From positions 48,568-112,567 of the forward strand of contig NZ_LWBP01000189.1 of the NCBI RefSeq assembly GCF_002078015.1: a stretch of DNA of 64,000 bases. Direction: 5' to 3'. Shown in pieces: positions 52,001 through 60,800 of this stretch. The notes under the pieces are model-generated. The model was not told the origin of the DNA, searched no databases, and saw only the letters and a program-made list of their open reading frames with translations. Position 1 is the stretch's first letter. Each line of letters begins with the position of its first letter. The position numbers and the translations under genes are program-made. Source of the DNA: Niastella populi (GTDB lineage: Bacteria; Bacteroidota; Bacteroidia; Chitinophagales; Chitinophagaceae).

Positions 52001-53964
52001 ATACCAATACATCATTCAATGAAATGACGGCCAGTGCCTGTACTTCGGAAGGAGTTGTATTTAAAAAGCCCAATGTAGTGATCCCCGAACCTGATACGAT
52101 AACTGTTCGTATAGCGCCTGATTTTTCTGCCAGCCTGTTGTCGAACCAGAACTGTCCAACGTTCAGGGATTCGCTTACGACGATCGACTCAACATCTGAC
52201 CGGTTGTTGGTTGAAACCAATCTCAACATTGGCGGGCTTGAGCGCAATGCCATTTCAATTATGCGGTTCAACAATGTAAGACAGATCCCGGAAACCGCCG
52301 AAATTTTAGCCGCCCGGCTTATTTTACAGGCCGATCAGCGCGGGCATCATTCGTCATGGCCCAATGCCAACTCGGTAAACCCGGTTGATTCCCTGAGTGT
52401 GTCGCTTTCCGCTTCAGGCTGGTTCCCCACGGTATCACTGGAATCGTTCCACGATCAATTGACCACCAGTCCCTGGCATAGAGAGGTAAGAAGGATGGTG
52501 CCATTTCAAAATGATACTATAGATGTAAAAGAGTATCTCGAAGGCTACCGGGATTATCTCTATTCATCCACCTCATTCATATTGGCGCAGGGATCGAAGG
52601 ACTTTCATACAAATGTTTCCGGTTACGGTGAAGGCTACGAAGAAGCGCCGGGATACATGCAAAGCGGTTATGGAAATTATTATTCAACCCTTTATTCGCA
52701 ACGGTATCCCGATCAATCGAAATGGCCGGTGATGGAAGTGACTTATGTGGTGTATCCGCCAGACGTAGATACCATGGGTGCGAAACTTGTTTATAATGCT
52801 ACGTTACAATGTACGAATATCAGCAGCAGTTTGTGTTACAGTGCTGTTACAGATACTACGGTTAACCCCTATCAATACGGTATATTGGGTAATTACCGCC
52901 CACTGCGCAGTTTTGTGTATTACAGCCGCCGCATGGAATCTGATCCATTACAACCAATAAATACCCGTACTAATGGAGTGATAAAAGATTTTTCACCCTT
53001 CTGGATACTGCAAAACAATAACTGGCAGCCTTCATATGACACCACCCGCTGGGTATGGAATGCGCAAACCACGCTCTTTAACCGAAAAGGTTTTGAGCTG
53101 GAAAACAAAGATCCGCTCGGCCGTTACAATGCCGGTATCTATGGTTACGGTTTAACATTGCCGGTAGCGGTATTACAGAACAGCCATTTCCAGGAAGGCG
53201 CATACGAGGGGTTTGAAGATTATGACTTTGAAACAAATAATTGTGATAATGCCTGTCCGGTTGCCAGGTCGTTCGACTGGTCGGCCCACAAGGCAGATTT
53301 CACTACAGTACAGTCGCATACGGGACTGTATAGTTTGAAAGTAGAAGAGGATAACCTGGTGAGTATTTCAGCCGGTCTGCAACCGGCAGCCGATGGAGTG
53401 ATTGCCACGCTGGCGTCTTCTGTAGAATCAGGCGCCTGCGGCGGCAAGCTCAAAGGTATGCTGGCTTCAAAGAGTACGATCCTGCCAAACTTTGCCCCGA
53501 TAGCCGGCAAAAAAGTGATCGTTGGCGGTTGGGTAAAAGAAGAGAATAGCTGCCAGTGTAAAAGCTATACCCGCAATCATATTCTGGTTGGCTTTATGGT
53601 AGGAGGTAATATCAATACCATTCAGTTAAGTCCCTCGGGCAACCTGGTTGAAGGCTGGCAACGGTATGAAGCAGTTGTAGATATTCCGGTGAATGCCACC
53701 CAAATGACCCTGACGTTACAGGCATCGGATTCGGCCACTACTTATTTCGACGATATCCGTATTCATCCCTACAATGCACAAATGAAATCGTTTGTATACA
53801 ACGCGGTGAACCTGCGGCTGATGGCAGAACTGGATGAGAACAATTACGCCACCATGTATGAATATGATGACGATGGTACCCTGGTGCGCGTGAAGAAGGA
53901 AACAGAGCGGGGTGTGCAAACTATTAAGGAAAGCAGGAGCGCATTGTTGAAGGAAGAACAATAG
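46060..53964 (+). CDS. Giant RHS-type shell protein A with PA14 and DNRLRE-like domains, no toxin tip
   Basis: This 2634-residue protein has a hydrophobic N-terminal export segment (about 10-28). A 25-residue odd stretch follows, coded by a palindromic GC-rich insert (nt about 46268-46340). Then comes the Bacteroidota RHS N-terminal block (VDLFTGDFSYNIPLLDVGGYP...WVGLGWNINPGSITRNM, about 130-185). Next are a PA14 domain (about 641-777, GTYDIGIRGDDYYRLWVNDT), a DNRLRE-like domain (about 2027-2240), a carbohydrate-binding-like beta domain near 2480-2570, and a single YD-like end (YEYDDDGTLVRVKKETERG). It lacks the RHS core and toxin tip, which are on protein B downstream. The pair recalls the split of Tc toxins into TcB and TcC; that comparison is inference. 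Confidence 0.88.
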   Translation: MILSLALRYQKHIALFLLSISFVQLTIAERISFYKRGANTNMPTLKMYSGNYGQLWTNALVKSDKINQRDAQFPLHRRACPDLSGGHGGGRRGEAAFIGGPTQPESQSFSSVNSNNMVDLFTGDFSYNIPLLDVGGYPVNIAYHSGITMDEEASWVGLGWNINPGSITRNMRGVPDDFNGGSDTMKKVSHIRANENWGVTVGGDIELFGLSKDQMKSGDTVKIGLGASFGIFHNTYKGWGFERALNASINAGTKSFGTLAGGLSMTNNTQDGVSINPSLSYQYLAHTKNENIMAGGGISLSAPYNSRTGLKAIQLGLGANARIKRHGEEIPGGITFAWPTYSPTITMPMTNYNQSVTIKVGKEFNGLNKSVFVSGYWGSEYVASADTSVSIPVFGYLNYQNMVGNRDALTDFNREKELIYREKPAIPHIAVPSYTYDVFSIAGEGTGGSFRPYRGDIGFIADHRIRSKTRSDRMSVDVGIGQTVHAGFDLNLNYSYTQTGPWEAENTLGNTINFKSSNRLFEAAYFRNPAEKAINTTAFYDAIGGDDVVAPALAQSGRNTPTIVASNTLNRYSGKKEVGSVDLNAANAVRNTRDKRTQVISYLTAQEASVAGLDKYIYHHTINKFGSRHCDDISVEDTGGIGTGLMAYFYDNNQFKGPAWKSGLDKDVFFYVENKKTPFKNFPGDNFSTRWLGRLKAPVSGTYDIGIRGDDYYRLWVNDTLVIDEWKRPSDGWKGVQLNLVKGHFYKIRIDFIEIGGKAIMHLAWRRPDVPNRPFSYEHHDPVPTKYLYPPIFVDTAVVDEVITREDRVNNFRKSSHISEIDVLNPDGRRYVYGIPVYNIQQKEVSFSVKKDERQNDLTGMTAFSDEENSVKNDVPKSGYYSRTETPAYAHSFLLTGILSPDYVDITGNGISDDDQGDAVKFNYAKSAGIANPYEWRAPYNDSANYSEGLKTYNRDDKAHYISGKKEMWYLHSIESKTMIATFTLQHREDLQAISEKGVKSNSGKAFCLKQIDLYSKADFLKNPLNPTPVKTVHFEYSYELCRGINKYGNGAGNDSGKLTLKKIWFTYNGNDKGKLNPYVFYYHNNNPRYISNATDKWGTYKDPAQNPNATAQRPLSNADYPYAIQDSAQAAFNAAAWMLDSIKMPSGGRIKVKYESDDYAFVQNRRATQMMQLAGFGRTGPGHISDRLYSVDADLSIHDHKFVYVKIPVAVNTKQELYARYLEGLTKLYFRLFVTMPANDGYGSGSEYVPCYAEPDVASGEWYGFTDDPNIIWIKVTGVNNDGDGGGSLSPLAQAAINYLRLNLPSKAYYRSEPGDKLNPLDAVRALVPSLSEISNMLLGFNKTVRLKNVAAHTSPERSYVRLNCPTGKKLGGGLRVKTVLIYDHWNAMTKKKETVYGQNYDYTTVQTINGKETRVSSGVASWEPVIGAEENPFHLPIEYQERMSVLAPTAAQYSEEPLGEAFFPGASVGYSKVRVRSIHTDKTRSANGYAETRFYTTYDFPTRWDWTVFDNDTKKRYKPLLRNFLRIDSKSFLSISQGFKVELNDMNGKLRSEASYAENDPKNPVSYTENFYRVDNGAVTSKRLNNVVTTIDPFGNIDTTATIGKDVELMADMRDQTSVAIGANVNVNTDMFTVGNFPAIVPALLNLFQKETNQFRSAAMTKVIYRYGIIDSVVVIDKGSKISTKNMMYDAETGDPLLTRTQNEFNDPVYNFTYPAHWVYNGMGPAYRNIGAILKNLEIKNGKITQSVGQDTILTGGDELLVYSKESIGATGCNVGDTASFPDSYRLWVVDTNTVHGGAPQLYLVDRNGTPFSGNDVTIKVTRSGRRNMNGAVGSVMSLRSPLVRGGDGKYRLVFDTATRVVNAGASEMAQYWKVADRRKMDLVKDCFPTSADSARFANEACSCLQPFFAHLISTNQLFVKRRTISQLLNGTSINVDNCPILKDNLNRVFKPVTDDPNGPEYKCLIGDVLITLERRNPYTNTSFNEMTASACTSEGVVFKKPNVVIPEPDTITVRIAPDFSASLLSNQNCPTFRDSLTTIDSTSDRLLVETNLNIGGLERNAISIMRFNNVRQIPETAEILAARLILQADQRGHHSSWPNANSVNPVDSLSVSLSASGWFPTVSLESFHDQLTTSPWHREVRRMVPFQNDTIDVKEYLEGYRDYLYSSTSFILAQGSKDFHTNVSGYGEGYEEAPGYMQSGYGNYYSTLYSQRYPDQSKWPVMEVTYVVYPPDVDTMGAKLVYNATLQCTNISSSLCYSAVTDTTVNPYQYGILGNYRPLRSFVYYSRRMESDPLQPINTRTNGVIKDFSPFWILQNNNWQPSYDTTRWVWNAQTTLFNRKGFELENKDPLGRYNAGIYGYGLTLPVAVLQNSHFQEGAYEGFEDYDFETNNCDNACPVARSFDWSAHKADFTTVQSHTGLYSLKVEEDNLVSISAGLQPAADGVIATLASSVESGACGGKLKGMLASKSTILPNFAPIAGKKVIVGGWVKEENSCQCKSYTRNHILVGFMVGGNINTIQLSPSGNLVEGWQRYEAVVDIPVNATQMTLTLQASDSATTYFDDIRIHPYNAQMKSFVYNAVNLRLMAELDENNYATMYEYDDDGTLVRVKKETERGVQTIKESRSALLKEEQ
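46299..46314. repeat. Perfect palindrome TCCCGAC-TT-GTCGGGA inside RHS gene A
   Basis: A 16-nt hairpin sits in a GC-rich block (about 46268-46340) read in frame as Arg/Gly-rich sequence (RRACPDLSGGHGGGRRGE) between the export signal and the conserved domain. Related palindromes occur between genes at 25726-25749 and 41269-41289. Confidence 0.7.
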
Positions 53965-53984
53965 GCAATGGGCAATTGGCAATG
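53964..53984 (+). repeat. Heptamer array GGCAATG x3 beginning in the stop codon of RHS gene A
   Basis: The words GGCAATG, GGCAATT, GGCAATG start at the last base of the TAG stop. They are the reverse complement of the GCCCATT-type array family at 1506-1547. Confidence 0.65.
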
Positions 53985-54017
53985 CGTAAGAATTAATTGA
54001 CTATATAAACTCATTAT

Positions 54018-54785
54018 ATGAAACAGCTTTGTGCATTATTAACGATAGCAGTTTTTCTACTGTCAGGCAGAGCGGGAGGAGCAGCGCCGCGCTATGAGAG
54101 AGATACCGCCGGTGCGGTAAAACAGTTTATGCAGAAAGTGCAACAGGCGTACAAGTCGGCCGCATACCTGAGTTTTCATGTAAAGTACCGGTATGCGAAT
54201 AAAGATAATCCGCAGCGTTATATCGATACCATTCAGGGCGAAGTGGCAATGGATAAGAACCGCATGCGGTTTATAATAGAAGAGGTGGAGACGGTAACCA
54301 ACGATAAGTATACGATACGGGTTGACCATGATGAGAAACTGATCTATTTGTCTACACCGCAGCCTGCGCAAATGGCCGATCCATTAGCGATGCTTGACAG
54401 TGCCCTGGCTCATTTTGAAGGCATCAAAGCACAGGTGACGCATAACAAATCGCAGTCTACACTGGTATTGAATTTTCCGCCCGGTCAACCTTATAAGAAT
54501 ATAACAATGGTCATAGACGAGAAAACAGGCTTTGTGCAAAGGGTGTTGTATGAGTTGTATACCGATGGCCTTGTTGAAAAAGACCAGGTGATAGGGCAGG
54601 GCGGAAATGGAATTTACCAGGCCGAAGGCCGTATAGAGATACTGTTCACTGATTACCGGCAGGGACAATTTTCCGATGCGCTGTTCAATGAAGGCGGGTA
54701 TTTTACCCGGCTTGGGCAGGGACAATATGAGCCATCGGAAAAGTATAAAGATTACCAGGTATTTCTGGCGTCATCGAAACTGTAG
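54018..54785 (+). CDS. LolA-like secreted protein of the RHS locus
   Basis: This 255-residue protein has a signal peptide (MKQLCALLTIAVFLLSGRAG...). A half-barrel-like domain then resembles the LolA/LolB lipoprotein-carrier fold: strands around YLSFHVKYRYANKDNPQRY, GEVAMDKNRMRFIIEEVET, a mid-protein helix (ADPLAMLDSALAHFEGI) and STLVLNFPPGQPYKNITMVID. It is probably periplasmic. It lies between the two RHS genes (53 nt after A, 79 nt before B), where a chaperone or carrier for the RHS chains would make sense. Confidence in the fold is moderate and in the role low. Confidence 0.8.
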   Translation: MKQLCALLTIAVFLLSGRAGGAAPRYERDTAGAVKQFMQKVQQAYKSAAYLSFHVKYRYANKDNPQRYIDTIQGEVAMDKNRMRFIIEEVETVTNDKYTIRVDHDEKLIYLSTPQPAQMADPLAMLDSALAHFEGIKAQVTHNKSQSTLVLNFPPGQPYKNITMVIDEKTGFVQRVLYELYTDGLVEKDQVIGQGGNGIYQAEGRIEILFTDYRQGQFSDALFNEGGYFTRLGQGQYEPSEKYKDYQVFLASSKL

Positions 54786-54864
54786 CCTTACCCGTGTGGC
54801 AAGAGAATCAATGAAGAGCCATACAAGAATTGGAAGAAGTACATAGAATACAAAAGACAACCAA

Positions 54865-57800
54865 ATGCAGACCCATTCCTTTTACCGCATATTATTACTT
54901 ATAGGCTTTGTTTGTATGGCTGCTATTGCCCGCGCCGGCGATGGCGGCGGCGTAGTGGCAAAAGCTATACTCGACGGCAGTAAAAACCAGGTGCATAAAG
55001 ATTCCTCGGTCACTGTGGAAGATTCCGCTTTCTTCAATGCCGCCGCTATTGGGGTTGATACCGGGTATTCGGTACAAAACGTAATTACCCTGAAAATAAA
55101 TGAAGCTTCGAACGTATATATGCGTACGGCTTTTGAGGTAAGAGTGAAGCTGCTAATTTCTTATAGTAACGGTTCCGATACGGCTTCCGTTATAAAGGAT
55201 TTTACAGTTACCTATGATACGGGAAATGTGTATAACGCCCGGAATAACTTTGTGTTTTACGGCGGGCGAAAAGTAACGGTTAAGATACTGGAGGTTGATT
55301 CAAACGGCGCTACCTGGAATGTATCGTCTGTGCTCATGGTCGAGAATCAGTTGACCGCTAAACCTAAATATATTTTCTCCTGCACCAATACCGTAACCAG
55401 TATCACGGTTACGCCTGTTGCCGATACTGCCGATGAATTGCCGGTAAGCTGGACAGCCATACGCGGCGCCGATCAGTATGACCTGGAGTGGACCTATGTA
55501 GATGCATCTGCTTATGAGCGCTATAAGACCGGTGGCACATTTGATCAGGCATTGATCTTCTATCACAATGCCACCCGCGTTAGTACCTCTGGTAATACCT
55601 ACAATATTCCATTGATGTATGATAATAATGGAACATTGTTCATTCGCGTGCGTCCGGTTCAGATCGGTGAATCTAATTCGGTACTGGCTGCCAACTGGAG
55701 TTCAGTAATGGGGCAGTACGCGTTTACCGGCCATGAACGGCCGCTGAACTGGCAATCGAACATCAGTTTTGCCGAAGAAGGAAAACGCAAAGTGGTGGTG
55801 CAGTATTTTGACGGCGGATTGCGCAGCCGCCAGACCGTGACAAAAGACAATACCAATAATAATGTAATTGTTGCAGAAACCTTTTATGACTACCAGGGCC
55901 GGCCGGCCATCCAGGTGATGCCGGCGCCTTCGCTCAGTAGCGTAATTCAATATACGGCCGGGTTTAATGTGAGCATCAATAATCCGGAATATACTCAAAG
56001 TAATTTTGATACGCTGATCAGCCCCGATCTGTATTGTAATGCCCATGCCGGTCCCTTGAGTTCAACCTCAGGGGCGAGCCTGTATTATTCACCCAACAAC
56101 CCAAAGAAAACCATCGGCATGAACCAGTTCATTCCCGATGCGGAAAATTATCCCTTTACCGAAACCGAATATACCCCCGATAATACCGGCCGCATCAGCC
56201 GCCAGGGCGGGGTGGGGGCTGCTCATCAACTGGGTAACGGACACGAAACAAAATATTTTTATGGTACACCCGATCAAAAAGAGCTGGATGCCTTGTTTGG
56301 AACCGATGTTGGCGATGCGTCACATTATTTTAAAAATATGGTGCAGGATGCCAATGGACAGTTCAGCATCAGTTATGTAGATATGCATGGCCGCACCATT
56401 GCTACCGGACTGGCCGGCGAAGAACCGGCCGGTATGACGCCATTAGCGTCAAACACCAGCCGGCAGGTCACCGAAAACCTGGTCGATTCCGCAGGAAGGT
56501 TCATTCAGAACTGGGACCTGTTAAGCCAGAAGTCCCTGGTGGTGTCAAAAGCGGGCGACCATACCTTTAAATATAAATTAGATCCGGCGTCGCTGATAGA
56601 GCAAAACTGCGATACGCAGAATATTTGTTACTCCTGCCTGTACGATCTGCAGATAACGATCACCGATAATTGCAACAACCAGTTACTGCCAGGCAACAAG
56701 GCTTTCGATACGGTGCTGCATAATTTTTCACTGGGAGCTATTACACCCAACTGCACCCCCTCGCCGGTGAACTTCGATTTTACTTTAAACCTCCTCCCCG
56801 GCAGTTACCAGGTAACCAAACGGCTTACCATAAGCCGGGATGCCTTTAACTATTACCGCGACAGTGTGTACCTGCCAAATAATACCTGCAGATCACTGCA
56901 GGATTTTATCAGCGAACAGCGCACACTCATTGCACAGCAGAACACTGAATGTGCACCCGATTGCGAAAGCTGCCGGGCCAGTGTAGGCACGCTGGAACAG
57001 TACAGGAACCAGTTTATTAGCCAAACGGGTATTGCCCCGGAAGAGGTAGCGTTTTATGAACCGCAAATAGCGCAATCCTATAAAAATGCACTGGAAGCCT
57101 GTAATGCCCTCTGTGGCGACAGCGCATCTACCGACAATGACATCCGGGCTGCGATGCTGCAGGACCTTACGCCGCCTTATGGACAGTATGCAGATACGTT
57201 AATACGTTCCGATGATGATAAGTTTTCGATCTTTTATATCAAACCCAACGACGAGTTGTATGTACCTGTATTTAAATTGGGCAATTTAGTCTACCGCGAT
57301 GCGAACGGTCAGCCTGACAAAGTGTATGACCTCGAGTTTGACATGATGGTAGCGCCAAACACGTTAAACAAAACGGAGTTCACCCAAAACTTCCGCACCA
57401 GCTGGGCAGAAGCATTGTTACCCTATCACCCTGAGTACTGTAAACTTCAGCTACTGGAGTCGTTAAAGGCCAGCAATGTGTGGGACCGCAGAATGGAGAA
57501 GGTGGAAAATTTTTATGACGCCCGTGATTCGGGATACCTGAACCCAACAGGCAATGCCACCTTTGCCGGCTATAGCAGCCATTACCGCATTAATGCCGCT
57601 AACCTTGATCCATTAATATCTTTACGTCCGGAACTGAAGGTTGCCCTGGAGAATAAACTGAAAGAGTATATCACCTTAAAAAAGGGATTTTTGACAACTA
57701 AGGTGAACATGTGGAGCATGGCCAATGCCGTGGTAAAATGCGATTCGGGTAATGCTACCTGTGTAAATTATTACAACAATACGCACGCCCATAATTTTGA

Positions 57801-60800
57801 TACCACCTGGTGCGATGGCGACCTTGACCAGGCCTGGCAAACATTCCGGCAAATGTATCTGAACGCCAAACAGGAACTGGTGAACGAGGTGGTCAATAAT
57901 CCGGTTGATTGTACCCCTGTAAGCCCGGCCTATACCAGCATACCTACGCGTAAGGAACTAATGGATGAAGGCCACCAGCCACATTTTACCAAGGAAATTA
58001 AAGAGGCGATCGCTGAAAATAAACTTGATTTTGTCAATGATCCCGAAAAAGTGAATGAAGCCAAAGCCGGCGGGCAACAGGCGCTGAATAAAATGTATGA
58101 TGACAATTGTTCGGCGTTGGTAGAGCAATGGAGAGCGCAATTGTCAGGCTGTTATAACGAAACTGCTTTAAATACGATCCTCCCCTTATTAAAAGGTTTG
58201 TGCCGCCAGGCTTGCGATGGCGATCATATTTTCGGGGCGAGCACCCTGCCAGCCGGAACTGACTACCAGGGCTACCACAGTTTTCAGGAGATATTGGATA
58301 CTTATAACACCAATAATAATATTACCGTTGGGGTAGACTGTAATGCCGAACTGATCACGATGCCGGCGCCGTATGACAAACGCCCGGCTTATTATTATGA
58401 ACCGGTAATTAGCAAACCTCGTGAATGTGAATGTAAGCTGATCAATGATCACTATTCAATGTATAAAGTGGGTAGATTGCAGGGAAGCGGCGATGCCAAC
58501 TTTGCCGCCTATATACAAAGAACGCAGGGCGTAACCATGACCGAGAGCGATCTGCAAACCTTGAGGAGCCTGTGTAACGATCCGGGCATTCCTACGGATG
58601 CCGAAGTGACCTGTACCTTTCTGCCCAGTCCCATTTATTTACCACCGGCGCTTCAGTGTAATGTGGGAGAAGTATGTACCACCTGCACGGTAGTACAGGA
58701 ATTATATCAGAACTTTAAACAACAGTACCCTAACGATACCCCACGCATAGCCGAAGCAGCTGATACTATGCAGCTAAAGCGGAATAATCTCTTCCGGAAT
58801 TATATGAATAACCGCCTCGGTTATTCCCTGCAGACGGAGGAGTACCTGCAGTTCCTGAAACAGTGTGCCGATTCGGCCGCCATTATCGGGAATGTAACTT
58901 ATTGCGACGACCAACATATCGGGAACCTGTATTATACCATAGGCAATGAGCCCGGTAAATTGCAGGATATTCAACCAACGCCGGATGGCGGTTATATTAT
59001 GGCGGGCAGTGTTGGCATAACCTCCAGGGATGGAACGCTGGTTAAAACCGATAGCCTGGGGAATGTACAATGGGCCAAAAAATATGGCGGCCTCAACAGT
59101 GATACTTTATTACGGGTTCGCCGTACCAGCGACAATGGGTATATAGCGATCGGCACAACGCATTCGGGCCATTATACTACCGGGGCTATGTGGGTGATAA
59201 AAACAAATGCAGCCGGTGAAGTAAGCTGGACAAAAAGGATCGGTTTTGGAACACCGTTTGGCGAACATGGCTACGATATTATTCAAACCAGCGATGGCGG
59301 TTATGCGGCCCTCGGCATTTATAACCAGCATGCGGGGCATGGAGAGTTTTTGTTGAGCAGGCTGCAACCCGATGGAAACATTAGCTGGGTGCGGCGTTTC
59401 GGCACCAGCCGTTTACAGGTAAACAGCACAGCATGTTTGCCCGGTATGACAGATTCCATTAATTACAATGCAGCTTCTTCCTATGGATTGTTAGAACAGG
59501 CTGATACTTTACTGGTAAGTGGGGCTGCTTATGATCCTAACCTCGGCGACCGGTATTTTGGCGTGGTGCACCGCCTGGATAAAGACAATGGCAGCCTGTT
59601 GGGATCCTGGCATTATGCCGATGGAGCGGATACGACCCGCAGTTGCTGGTTCAGGGATATATATTCTACCGAAAACGGGTATATGATCATGGTGAACAGT
59701 GCGCAGCAATTGGGAACCACCAATGCGCAGGCAGGAGTTATCCATTTAACAAAAGCAGGAGAAGTAGTATCCTACAAGCGATTCAATATTCCGGCCGGCA
59801 GCGACAGAATGGTTACATCCTCTGTATTCCCGGCAGCCGGCGGCGGTTATATGGTGGCCCAAACCGGTAATAACAGCCAGCATATTACCTGGCAGCGGGT
59901 AGATGCGGCAGGATCGCTGCTGTGGTCGAGCGAAACCAATCTGGCAGGAACGCAAACCGTTGGCCGCATTGCACAGAACGATAAAGGCAGGTTTACTTTG
60001 GCCGGAGATAACAACCAACAGATGTTAATGCTGGCGCTGCATCCCGGCAACAGTTGTTTTGACCAGGATGTAACGCTGGGGGCAACCGACGAACCGGTAA
60101 ACCGGGTGCCCTGGGCCACAGGAGTAGATGAGCAGGTAATGCCCCTGTATACTGATACCACATTGACAGGGTTTGCTTATACGCTTACAGATTCCATGCT
60201 GGTATGTTCGAGCGAGGGGCCATGCCGTGATTATTACGAAGGGCCCAGGTTATGCGGTAAATCGCAACCCGTATTGCCGCCGTATAAAGAAGAGTTTACC
60301 GCTTGTTCAGACAGTACTTTCTTTGCGATAAGCAAGGGCACAGAGTTGTACAAGGAGTATACCGATTCACTTTCCGGCGCTTTTGAACGGAACTATATAG
60401 AGAAGTGTTTACAGGCTTACCGCTACGAATCGTTTACGGTTACTTATACTAAAAAAGAATATCATTACACATTATATTACTACGACCAGGCAGGTAATCT
60501 TATTCGTACGGTATCGCCGGCTGGTGTAAACCCAATAACCGATTCATTGGAGTTGGAACAGGTAAAGGCGTATAGGTCTGCAGGTACAGAAAAAGTACCG
60601 GTACATACGCTCTACACCGATTACCGCTACAATACGCTGAACCAGGTAGTGGCGCAACATTCCCCTGACGGTGGAACAAGTGCTTTCTGGTACGATAGGT
60701 TGGGAAGGTTGAGCATATCTCAGAATGCGAAGCAAAAAGACAGTATACAATATAGTTATACGAAATATGATATTATTGGCCGGATCACCGAAGTAGGACA

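Noticed and set aside
51450..52274. 274-codon antisense frame inside RHS gene A
   Set aside because: It lies wholly within the RHS coding frame, whose domains are continuous across it, and it has no domain or promoter of its own.
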